From the NCBI GenBank assembly GCA_009731375.1, contig BJOX01000025.1, positions 430,225 through 459,704 of the forward strand: 29,480 nt of DNA, written 5' to 3'. The translations under genes were made by a program, and so were the position numbers. This DNA is from Paulinella micropora. Taxonomy: Eukaryota; Cercozoa; Imbricatea; Euglyphida. Of this stretch, positions 12,806-22,556 are shown piece by piece (the stretch's first letter is position 1; each line of letters starts with the position of its first letter). The notes below the pieces were generated by a model. The model had not been told where the DNA came from and did not search any database. It saw only the letters and a program-made list of their open reading frames with translations.

Positions 12806-12830
12806 GTGTACATGTACATGTACATGTATA

Positions 12831-12878
<48 letters not shown>

Positions 12879-12879
12879 A

Positions 12880-12943
<64 letters not shown>

Positions 12944-12975
12944 GTATATGTATAGGTATATGTATATGTATATGC

Positions 12976-13046
<71 letters not shown>

Positions 13047-13131
13047 CACATGTATATGCATATGTATATGTATATGTATGTATGTACTTGATGTTAGCAC
13101 TCCATTCCACGCAGATATATACATATACATG

Positions 13132-13190
<59 letters not shown>

Positions 13191-13247
13191 GTACATATAC
13201 ATATACACATACATATACATATACTTATACTTATACATATACATATA
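12636..13247. repeat. Hexamer arrays (TATATG)n and (TATACA)n in inverted orientation
   Basis: (ATGTTAT)-type units to 12,675, then GCATAT, (GTACAT) and (GTATAT) hexamers to about 13,080, a 31-bp spacer, and the complementary (ATACAT) hexamers from about 13,115 to 13,247. The right array can pair with the left one, giving an inverted repeat with arms of at least 130 bp. Confidence 0.93.
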
Positions 13248-13416
13248 CATTCCACGCAGGTAATATCATTAGAATGCTTACTGTCTGTCTGTCTGTATGT
13301 ATGTATGTATGTATGTATGTATGTATGTTTGTATGCATGCATGCATGTATGTATGTATGTATGTATGTATGTATGTATGTATGTATGTATGTATGTTTGC
13401 CAGGTGAGAGAGACCG

Positions 13417-13459
<43 letters not shown>

Positions 13460-13480
13460 GAGAGAGAGAGAGACAGAGAC

Positions 13481-13513
<33 letters not shown>

Positions 13514-13590
13514 GAGAGAGAGAGATGAAGAGATGTACGTACTTGCTGTCTGCACTCCATTCCACGCAAGTTATCTCATTTGAATGCTTA
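13084..13590. repeat. Family E cassette, three copies, with GTAT, TG and GA arrays
   Basis: CACTCCATTCCACGCA occurs at about 13,098-13,113 and 13,553-13,568, and a shortened CATTCCACGCAGG at 13,248-13,260. In the second and third positions it is followed by TAT(C)TCATT-GAATGCTTA-type sequence. GTACTTG precedes the first and last copies. The cassette marks the boundaries of the hexamer arrays and of the GTAT/TG/GA block. Confidence 0.88.
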
Positions 13591-14062
<472 letters not shown>

Positions 14063-14206
14063 CGGGGGTTTAGGCCTCATACAATGTCATCATTGTAGCT
14101 TGCGCAAGCTTACGGTGCTCAAAACACTTGGACTAACGGCTTCCTTTTCTTTCTCTTCTTCCTTATCCTCCCACTCTCCATTCCTAGATTGCCTTTTTCT
14201 TCAACG
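14063..14206. other. Unique stretch with a 14-bp palindrome and long pyrimidine tract
   Basis: Contains ACAATG/CATTGT (hairpin), a perfect palindrome AGCTTGCGCAAGCT at 14,097-14,110, and a pyrimidine-rich run (about 14,131-14,225) that ends in TTTTTCCAG at the start of the family B body. The layout is intron-like, but no supported exon follows. Confidence 0.5.
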
Positions 14207-14340
14207 TCCTTCCTCCTCTTCTTTTTCCAGAACACAGTCTACCCGTGATTCCCATCCCGGACACATGCACAGTACACAAATTATTGTTTGATGTGAAACT
14301 GCGTTCCTTTGCAAGGACTACATTCCTTTGCGACATCTCA
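14207..14340 (+). repeat. Family B dispersed repeat, copy 1
   Basis: About 130 bp nearly identical to the reverse complement of 22,432-22,560. Shared landmarks are CACAGTCTACCCGTGATTCC and GTGAAACTGCGTTCCTTTGC. It is preceded by a polypyrimidine-AG and flanked downstream by TATC; the other copy is flanked by GATA in matching orientation. One frame stays open across the unit, but it has no recognised motif. Confidence 0.92.
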
Positions 14341-14473
14341 TATATCTATATATATCTATATATACATATATATATATATACCTTTCTGCCCACCTACCAC
14401 CTATCTACTTTTGTCCTACATACCACCCATCTACCTTTCCTACCTATCTATCTATCTATCTATCTATCTATCC

Positions 14474-14526
<53 letters not shown>

Positions 14527-14645
14527 GTAGCTGCTTTGATGATTGCGTCTTGATCTATCTATTTATCTATTTATCTATTTATCTATCTATTTATTTATGT
14601 ATCTATCTATCTATCTATCTATCTATCTACCTATCTATCTATATA

Positions 14646-15075
<430 letters not shown>

Positions 15076-15108
15076 ATTATTACTATTAGAAAGATAGATA
15101 GATAGAAG

Positions 15109-15352
15109 AGATATCGACTAATGTCAGAAAAAAGGAGCTTCTGATTTCGTCAACCAAGGAAGTCTGTAAAGTATTGACCCGATGCCCAGCTAAGCCGTGA
15201 TGTTTGCACGGAAGGGACTGATACAGGCGATACCAAAGCTCCCTAGTACCAGGCGGGGCCAGGGCTCGTTCCATAAGCGCCCCTTGCAGAACGAGCTCCC
15301 ACCTCCATTACAGAGGACCCAGTAAGCAGATGGAGTTTCGAGACTGTTCGAC

Positions 15353-15353
<1 letters not shown>
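15109..15353 (-). repeat. Family A dispersed repeat, truncated copy
   Basis: About 245 bp matching the reverse complement of 9,300-9,535. It stops at GACTGTTCGACAG, inside the unit's perfect hairpin, and continues directly as GATA repeat. An apparent 62-residue minus-strand frame within it is an accident of the repeat. Confidence 0.92.
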
Positions 15354-15415
<62 letters not shown>

Positions 15416-15416
15416 C

Positions 15417-15471
<55 letters not shown>

Positions 15472-15548
15472 CCGATAGATAGATAGATAGATAGATTAGA
15501 GGCGGGGAGCGCCAGACATGCAGCTGTACAACATGACACAGAAACGAA

Positions 15549-15622
<74 letters not shown>

Positions 15623-15654
15623 ATAGTAATAATCGTGATAATAATTAAATCAAC
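15354..15654. repeat. GATA array, family C tail, TATC array
   Basis: GATA repeats (15,354-15,494), then family C tail GGCGGGGAGCGCCAGACATG (15,500-15,519), then TATC repeats (about 15,551-15,621), then AT-rich sequence. The GATA and TATC arrays are complementary and flank the cassette. Confidence 0.94.
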
Positions 15655-15678
15655 CTTGCGTCCACAGGCCGCCGCCAG

Positions 15679-15681
<3 letters not shown>
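15655..15681 (-). pseudogene. 3' half of a WD40-type exon (duplicate of 16,393-16,452)
   Basis: On the minus strand the codons read Y-L-A-A-A-C-G-R-K and are followed directly by GT (GTTGAT). This is the same position at which the intact copy at 16,393-16,452 has GT after R-R. The upstream half of the exon is missing and is replaced by an AAT array. Identity with the intact copy stops abruptly at the GT on one side and at the microsatellite on the other. This supports an exon boundary at the GT and marks this piece as a broken duplicate. Confidence 0.6.

Positions 15682-15716
<35 letters not shown>
15682..15716. repeat. (AAT)n microsatellite
   Basis: About 11 AAT units separating the WD40 half-exon from the SINE-related element. 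On the minus strand it would be the ATT tail of that element. Confidence 0.95.
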
Positions 15717-15890
15717 GTGTATCTCCTGCCAATTGCTGAGCCAAAAGGCCATGTGCATCCAGTCCTCCATTCCATAAGGAAAGTCTCCACACCAATCGGT
15801 GGAATAAAGGAAGTGACGGCATAGAACATTACTCTAGGAGCTTTATACCAATCAGCCCATGGAAAGGACCGATGGCCTATGTACTCCCTA
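15717..15890 (-). mobile_element. SINE-related element or SINE 3' part (tentative)
   Basis: A 174-bp island flanked by AAT arrays on both sides. Its minus-strand 3' end (CAATTGGCAGGAGATACACT, then ATT repeats) resembles that of the SINE at 16,091-16,321 (CCATTGACAGAGAAGCACT, then ATT repeats). I find no convincing A and B boxes here. It may be a 5'-truncated or diverged relative, or a different family sharing a 3' end. Confidence 0.45.
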
Positions 15891-15945
<55 letters not shown>

Positions 15946-16018
15946 TAATAATAATAATGATGCTGATGATGATGATGATGATGATGGTGATATGATGATG
16001 GTGATGATGATGATGATG

Positions 16019-16060
<42 letters not shown>

Positions 16061-16090
16061 TAATAATTTTAATAATAATTAATAATAATA
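15891..16090. repeat. (AAT)n, (ATG)n, (AAT)n compound microsatellite
   Basis: AAT repeats, a GATGAT block (about 15,957-16,020), then AAT repeats up to the SINE 3' end. The final AAT tract is the likely ATT tail of the minus-strand SINE. Confidence 0.95.
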
Positions 16091-16259
16091 GTGCTTCTCT
16101 GTCAATGGCTGATGCATTTCTGCACATGCGCCTCCATCGTCTCACCCGTGAGGGGAGTACGAAGAATTGACGATAAGCTCTAATGACACCCCCGCAAGGG
16201 CAGTTCCAACACTTCCAGACGGACCGGTATGTTCAATGAAAATACTGGTGGCACCGACG

Positions 16260-16270
16260 GGAATCGAACT
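16260..16270 (-). promoter_or_regulatory. Pol III B box of the SINE
   Basis: Minus strand AGTTCGATTCC, one mismatch from the canonical GGTTCGANTCC. Confidence 0.8.
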
Positions 16271-16299
16271 GGCGACAGGGCCCAGATGGTAGAACTTGA

Positions 16300-16310
16300 C
16301 CACTGGGCTA
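16300..16310 (-). promoter_or_regulatory. Pol III A box of the SINE
   Basis: Minus strand TAGCCCAGTGG matches the A-box consensus TRGYNNANNNG and lies 11 bp from the element's 5' end, as in tRNA genes. Confidence 0.8.
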
Positions 16311-16320
16311 TCACGGTGTC

Positions 16321-16358
<38 letters not shown>

Positions 16359-16392
16359 CATCATCATCATCATCATCATCATAGATTGTCAC

Positions 16393-16452
16393 CCTGCGTC
16401 CACATGCCGCCGCAAGATACTTCCCGTCTGGGCTAAAACATATCGCTTTAAC
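16393..16452 (-). CDS. WD40-repeat exon (internal, 60 nt)
   Basis: Read on the minus strand, a polypyrimidine tract and CACATTAG acceptor precede GTT AAA GCG ATA. The exon encodes V-K-A-I-C-F-S-P-D-G-K-Y-L-A-A-A-C-G-R-R and is followed by GTGACA as donor, giving 20 codons in phase 0-0. F-S-P-D-G-K-Y-L-A is the classic strand/turn core of a WD40 propeller blade. If the donor is not used, the frame continues V-T-I-Y-D into a GAT/ATT microsatellite and soon meets a stop, which favours splicing. Upstream lies an array of copies of this exon's first half. The A-A-C-G-R-R-V-T-I-Y-D ending loosely resembles first-blade sequences of intraflagellar-transport WD40 proteins such as IFT122, but this is too short to name a gene. 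Whether the locus is expressed is unknown. Confidence 0.6.
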
Positions 16453-17376
16453 CTAATGTGAGCAAGGGGGAAAAAAACAAATAGAATGATAAATCGATTT
16501 TGACATACATACATACATACAGTTATTTCCAGTCTGGGCTAAAACATATCGCTTTAACCTAATGTGAGCAAGGAAAAAAAAAACAAATAGAATGATACAT
16601 AGATTTTGACATACATACATACATACATACATACATACAGTTATTTCCCATCTGGGCTAAAACATATCGCTTTAACCTAGTGTGAGAAAGGAAAAAAAAC
16701 AAATAGAATGATGCATAGATTTTGACATACATACATACATACATACAGTTATTTCCCGTCTGGGCTAAAAGATATCGCTCTCACCTAATGTAAGCAAGGG
16801 GAAAAAACAAATAGAATGATACATACATTTTGACATAAGTACATACATACATACATACAGTTATTTCCCGTCTGGGCTAAACATATCGCTTTAACCTAAT
16901 GTGAGCAAGGGGAAAAAAAAAATAGAATGATAAATAGGTTTTGACATACAAACATACATAAAGTTATTTCCCGTCTGGGCTAAAACCTATCGCTCTCACC
17001 TAATGTGAGAAAGAGAAAAAAGACTGTAGAATGATAACTAGATTTTGACATACATACATACATACATACAGTTATTTCCCGTCTGGGCTAAAAGCTATCG
17101 CTCTCACCTAATGTGAGAAAGAGACAAAAAAACAAATAGAATGAAAAATAGATTTTGACATACATACATACATACATATAGTTATTTCCCGTCTGGGCTA
17201 AAACCTATCACTCTCACCTAATGTGAGAAAGAGACAAAAAAACAAATAGAATGAAAAATAGATTTTGACATACATACATACATACATACAGTTATTTCCC
17301 GTCTGGGCTAAAACATATCGGTTTAACCTAATGTGAGAAAGAGAAAAAAAAAACAAATAGAATGATGCATAGATTT
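16417..17376 (-). repeat. Nine-unit minisatellite of acceptor plus 5' half of the WD40 exon
   Basis: The unit at 16,417-16,520 belongs to the intact exon. Further units start (AGTTATTTCC on the plus strand) at 16,521, 16,639, 16,747, 16,859, 16,962, 17,070, 17,180 and 17,290, a period of 103-118 bp. Minus strand order in each unit: GTAT repeats, conserved CAAAATCTAT, pyrimidine tract, CACATTAG, about 38 bp of exon-like sequence with codons up to D-G-K, a TAA stop, then GTATGT. All eight partial units share the TAA in place of the exon's Y codon. Two subtypes differ just after the AG: GTTAAAGCG, and GTGAGAGCG (units at 16,747, 16,962, 17,070 and 17,180). Confidence 0.9.
16453..16500 (-). promoter_or_regulatory. 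3' splice site region of the WD40 exon
   Basis: On the minus strand, TTCTATTTGTTTTTTTCCCC leads to CTTGCTCACATTAG just before the exon. The pyrimidine tract and terminal AG have the form of a spliceosomal acceptor. Confidence 0.6.
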
Positions 17377-17510
17377 TGACATACATACATACATACATAC
17401 ATACATACGTACGTACGTACATACATACATACATACATACAAACATACATACATACGTACATACATACATACGTACGTACTTAACATGCGTACGTACGTA
17501 CGTACGTACA

Positions 17511-17542
<32 letters not shown>

Positions 17543-18318
17543 CATACATACATACATGCATGAATACACATTACATACATACATACATACATACATATAA
17601 TATACATACATACATGCAAACATACATACATACATACATGCATACATGCATGCATGCATGCATACATACATACATACATACATACATACATGCATGCATG
17701 CATGCATACATACATACATACATACATATACATACATACATACATACATACATGCATGCATACATGCATACATGCATGCATGCATGCATGCATACATGCA
17801 TACATACATGCATGCATGCATGCATAGATACATACATACATACATACATACATACATACAGACTTACATACAGACTTACATACATGCATACATGCATACA
17901 TACATACATACATACATACATACATACATACATACAGACACACATACATAGATGCATTACATAACAGACCGGCTGTCGGAAGTTTAACTCATACATGTAT
18001 ACATACGTACATACATACATACATACATACATACATACATACATACAATACATACAATGCAACAATACATACATAAATACATACGAAAATACATACATCC
18101 ATACATACATATATGTATACATAACAGACCGGCTGTCGGAAGTTAAACTCATACATACACACATACATAAATACATGCATGCATGCATGCATACATACAT
18201 ACATACATACATACATACATACATACATACATACATACATACAATACATACAATACATACAATACATACATAAATACATGCATACATACATACATACATA
18301 CATACATACATACATACA
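17377..18318. repeat. (ATAC)n array with GCAT/ACGT blocks and a cassette
   Basis: Long ATAC array. A cassette ATAACAGACCGGCTGTCGGA, then AGTTTAACTC or AGTTAAACTC, occurs at 17,961 and 18,121, and a variant with CTTTCGGAAG at 18,319. CCGGCTGTCGG is partly self-complementary. A short AATAC pentamer block occurs in both inter-cassette arrays (about 18,046 and 18,241). No genes. Confidence 0.94.
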
Positions 18319-18864
<546 letters not shown>

Positions 18865-18883
18865 ATATACATACATACATATA

Positions 18884-18981
18884 TATATATACATGTAAAT
18901 GTACATATGTATATAAAAATTATATATGTTTAAGTTTTTGTATTAAGATCTCGTGCACATAAAAATTGAATATGTTTGAGT

Positions 18982-19036
<55 letters not shown>

Positions 19037-19125
19037 ATATATATATGTATATATATATACATGTAAATGTACATATGTATATAAAAATTATATATGTTTT
19101 TTTGTATTAAGGACTCTCCAATCAG
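18884..19125. repeat. Direct duplication in TA-rich sequence
   Basis: ACATGTAAATGTACATATG, then TATAAAAATTATATATGTTT, then TTTGTATTAAG, occurs at about 18,891 and again at about 19,059. The two copies are separated by a TA/GTAT block. Confidence 0.88.
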
Positions 19126-19143
19126 TGTCTCAATAACATTACA

Positions 19144-19182
19144 CCTACCTACCTATCTACCTATCTACCTATCTATCTATCG

Positions 19183-19243
<61 letters not shown>

Positions 19244-19272
19244 GCTAGCTAGCTAGCTAGCTAGCTAGCTAG

Positions 19273-19315
<43 letters not shown>

Positions 19316-19329
19316 CCTACCTACCTACC

Positions 19330-19361
<32 letters not shown>

Positions 19362-19522
19362 CCTATCTTTGCATATCTATGTACGCGCTAACTGGATCGA
19401 TAGAGATGAGTAAAACACATACATACATACATACATACATACATACATACATACATACATACATACGTACATACATAATACATACATACATACACTATCT
19501 ATCTATCTATCTAGCTAGCTAG

Positions 19523-19569
<47 letters not shown>

Positions 19570-19681
19570 CCTACCTACCTACATACATACATACATACAT
19601 ACATACATACATACGTACATATACATACATACATACATACATACACTATCTATCTATCTATCTATCTAGCTAGTTATCTAG

Positions 19682-19740
<59 letters not shown>

Positions 19741-19862
19741 CCTATCTACCTATATATATGTATACCTATCTTTGCATATCTATGTACGCGCTAACTGGAT
19801 CGATAGAGATGAGTAAACACATACATACATACATACATACCATACATACATACATACATACG

Positions 19863-19896
<34 letters not shown>

Positions 19897-19940
19897 CATA
19901 TATACATACATACATACATACATACATACATACATACATA
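19144..19940. repeat. TATC/CTAG/ATAC arrays with a duplicated family D cassette
   Basis: TATC arrays with CTAG and CCTA blocks alternate with ATAC arrays. The cassette CCTATCTTTGCATATCTATG, then TACGCGCTAACTGGATCGAT and AGAGATGAGTAAA, occurs at about 19,362-19,417 and 19,765-19,819. The parts between the two cassettes are themselves similar, so this is probably a ~400-bp tandem duplication. Confidence 0.92.
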
Positions 19941-20261
19941 CACCCCATCAGGACTCAAGGAAAAAGTCGCGCTACTTACCCTAACCTTACTAACCCTATG
20001 TATGTATGTATGTATGTATGTATGTATGTACATTGTATGTATGTATGTATGCATGTATGTATGTATGTATATATGTATGTATAGCTAACCCTACTTCTAC
20101 CTACTAACATACCGACCTACTTACCTAGCCATCAAGACGCAAGGCAACTCGGGCTGGTTACCCTAACCATACTAACCTTAGCCCTAACCCTACCTACCTA
20201 CCTACCTACGGACCTACACCATACCCCTAACCCTACCTATCTACCTACCTACCTACCTACC
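19941..20261. repeat. Family D pieces with telomere-like CCCTAA motifs
   Basis: CATCAGGACTCAAGG (about 19,947) and CATCAAGACGCAAGGCAAC (about 20,129) are diverged family D cassettes. Each is followed by TTACCCTAACC and related pieces (CTAACCCTA, GCCCTAACCCTACC). GTAT and CCTA microsatellites separate them. These look like degenerate interstitial telomere-type repeats but contain no long perfect (CCCTAA)n run. Confidence 0.75.
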
Positions 20262-20321
20262 TATCTACCTACCTACCTACCTACCTACCTGCCTATCTAT
20301 CTATCTACCTATCTATCTATC

Positions 20322-20411
<90 letters not shown>

Positions 20412-20527
20412 CCTACCTATCTACCTATCTACCTACCTACCTACCTACCTACCTACCTACCTACCTAGGCATCTATTGATTCACAACCTTGGTCGATAGA
20501 AAGGGTTAGAAATATATATATGTATAC

Positions 20528-20560
<33 letters not shown>

Positions 20561-20607
20561 TATACATATATAATAAGGACTCAAAGCAAGTCGGGCCACT
20601 AAGGCTG

Positions 20608-20652
<45 letters not shown>

Positions 20653-20688
20653 TATATATATATTATATGTATATATAAATGTATATAT

Positions 20689-20721
<33 letters not shown>

Positions 20722-20845
20722 CATATATAATAAGGACTCAAAGCAAGTCGGGCCACTAAGGCTGATTATATATAAATATATATATATATTATATGTATAT
20801 ATATGTATATATATATATATATGTATATATATTTATACATATACC
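20262..20845. repeat. CCTA/TATC arrays, then TA tracts with a two-copy cassette
   Basis: CCTA and TATC repeats to 20,467; the family D piece ACCTTGGTCGATAGAAAGGG at about 20,487; then TAATAAGGACTCAAAGCAAG, continuing TCGGGCCACTAAGGCTGATT, twice (about 20,571 and 20,729), each followed by TA tracts. Confidence 0.92.
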
Positions 20846-21213
20846 CCTAGCCTGATTCTAACCCTAAGCCTGGCCCTAGCCCTACCTACCTACCTACCTA
20901 CCTACCTACCCTACCTACCCTACCTACATACACCCTACCTACCTACCTACCTACCTACTACCTACAAAGCCTGATTCTAACTCTAAGCCTGGCCCTAGCC
21001 CTATCTACCTACCTACCTACCTACCTACCTACCTACCTGCCTGCCTATCTACCTACCTACCTACCTACCTACCTACCTACCTGCCTACCTGCCTAACCTA
21101 CCTACCTACCTACCTACCTACCTACCTACCTATGCATCTACTTGTTGACGACCTCGATGGATAGAGATGAGTAAACCGTGATCAGGACTCAAGGCAAATC
21201 TAACCTTAACCCC
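20846..21213. repeat. CCTA arrays with AGCCTGATTCTAAC cassettes and family D
   Basis: CTAGCCTGATTCTAACCCTA, then AGCCTGGCCCTAGCCCTA, occurs at about 20,847 and, slightly changed, at about 20,968. Both are followed by CCTA arrays. At about 21,141-21,200 a fuller family D cassette reads ACGACCTCGATGGATAGAG, ATGAGTAAACCGTGATC and AGGACTCAAGGCAAATC. Confidence 0.9.
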
Positions 21214-21782
21214 ACCTGCCTATCTGCCTGCCTGCCTACCTACCTGCTTGCCTACCTGCCTACCTGCCTACCTACTACCTGCCTACCTACCTGCCTACCT
21301 GCCTACCTACTACCTACCTACCTGCCTACCTGCCTGCCTACCTGCCTACCTAACTGCCTACCTGCCTACCTACCTGCCTACCTGCCTGCGTACCTGCGTA
21401 CCTGCCTACCTGCCTATCTGCCTACCTACCTGCCTGCCTGCCTCCCTACCTGCTTGCCTACCTGCCTACCTGCCTGCCTACCTGCCTACCTACCTGCCTA
21501 CATGCCCACCTACCTGCCTACCTGCCTACCTCTACCTTCCTACATGCCTACATGCCTGCCTACCTAACTGCCTACCTGCCTGCCTACCTGCCTGCCTACC
21601 TGCCTGCCTACCTGCCTACCTGCCTGCCTACCTGCCTATCTGCCTAACTGCCTACCTGCCTACCTAACTACCTGCCTGGCTACCTACCTACCTACCTGCC
21701 TACCTACCTGCCTACCTGCATACCTGCCTACCTAGCTGCCTACCTACCTACCTGCCTACCTACCTACCTACCTATGCATCTA
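21214..21782. repeat. CCTG/CCTA compound array
   Basis: About 570 bp of irregularly alternating CCTG and CCTA tetramers (often CCTGCCTACCTGCCTACC). Periodic frames of L/P/A/Y/C residues are not genes. Confidence 0.96.
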
Positions 21783-21962
21783 CCTTCATCAATCGAGATA
21801 AGTAGACCACCATCAGGACTCAATGCAAGTCGAGCGACATCCTTGAGGTTCTGAAACGGTAACGTTGTAGCCTGAATAGATAGATAGGTAGGTAGGTAAG
21901 TATGTAAGTAGGTAGGTAGGTAGTAGGTAGGTAGGTAGGTAGGTAGGTAGAAGGTAGGTAGG

Positions 21963-22015
<53 letters not shown>

Positions 22016-22025
22016 TAGATTAGAT

Positions 22026-22100
<75 letters not shown>

Positions 22101-22148
22101 GTAGGTAGGTAGGTAGGTAGGTAGGTAGGTAGGTAGGTAGGTAGGAGG

Positions 22149-22206
<58 letters not shown>

Positions 22207-22207
22207 T
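21783..22207. repeat. Family D copy, then GGTA/GATA arrays
   Basis: ATCAATCGAGATAAGTAGACC, split here as ATCAATCGAG and ATAAGTAGACC, with ATCAGGACTCAATGCAAGTC is a family D cassette (21,788-21,832). About 45 bp of unique sequence follows, then GGTA and GATA arrays to 22,206. The SSR strand flips from CCTA/CCTG to GGTA/GATA across the cassette. Confidence 0.9.
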
Positions 22208-22414
22208 GTTTAATCTATGGGCGTGGCTTAGCTTGAAAAGCCATGGCCTCCTATACTACCCCCGGACAAGAACTTTCAGCACCGGCCAAGCTGCACACCA
22301 ACCACTGTCTCGCTGTGGTTGGTGTCTGTGCCCAGTTCAAGCCGAAAGGTAGCCGAGCCCTTTTGAACTATACGGGACAACACTAGAACACTCCCCAGGA
22401 GCGTGTGCCCTAAT
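22208..22414. other. Unique hairpin-rich segment (possible structured RNA or element)
   Basis: About 205 bp of non-repetitive sequence bounded by GATA repeats. It contains three perfect inverted repeats in order: TGGCTT/AAGCCA (22,224-22,229 and 22,238-22,243), ACACCAACCAC/GTGGTTGGTGT (22,295-22,305 and 22,315-22,325) and AGTTCAA/TTGAACT (22,334-22,340 and 22,363-22,369). No pol III boxes, ORF or known RNA family is recognised. Confidence 0.5.
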
Positions 22415-22431
22415 AGATAGATAGATAGATG

Positions 22432-22556
22432 AGATGTCGCAAAGGTGTAGTCCTTGCAAAGGAACGCAGTTTCACATCAAACAGTAATTTGTGTACTGTG
22501 CATGTGTCCGGGATGGGAATCACGGGTAGACTGTGTTCTGGAAAAAAGAAGAGGAG

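Larger units (their letters stand above)
16091..16321 (-). mobile_element. tRNA-derived SINE
   Basis: On the minus strand the element starts GGACACCGTGATAGCCCAGT, carries a pol III A box (TAGCCCAGTGG) and, about 30 bp later, a B box (AGTTCGATTCC), and completes a tRNA-like head ending GGTGCCACCA, with CCA in the right place. A tRNA-unrelated body of about 155 bp follows, and the 3' end passes into ATT repeats. The acceptor and T stems no longer pair fully (about 5 of 7 acceptor pairs), so it is a SINE head and not a working tRNA gene. SINEs are transcribed by pol III and mobilised by LINE proteins; no LINE is visible in this window. Confidence 0.85.

Noticed and set aside
14245-14553. 102-codon frame through family B into TATC
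   Set aside because: Most of it is TA/TATC repeat; the family B part has no recognised motif and occurs as an inverted repeat copy. Kept only as a low-weight question in the findings.
15086-15274. 62-residue minus-strand ORF in family A
   Set aside because: It lies within a repeat. The matching copy at 23,146-23,300 has changes such as GTGGGTAAAG that shift the frame, and no motif is present.
16246-16321. Functional tRNA gene
   Set aside because: The boxes are present, but the acceptor and T stems are not fully paired and a long body plus ATT tail follows. SINE head is the better call.
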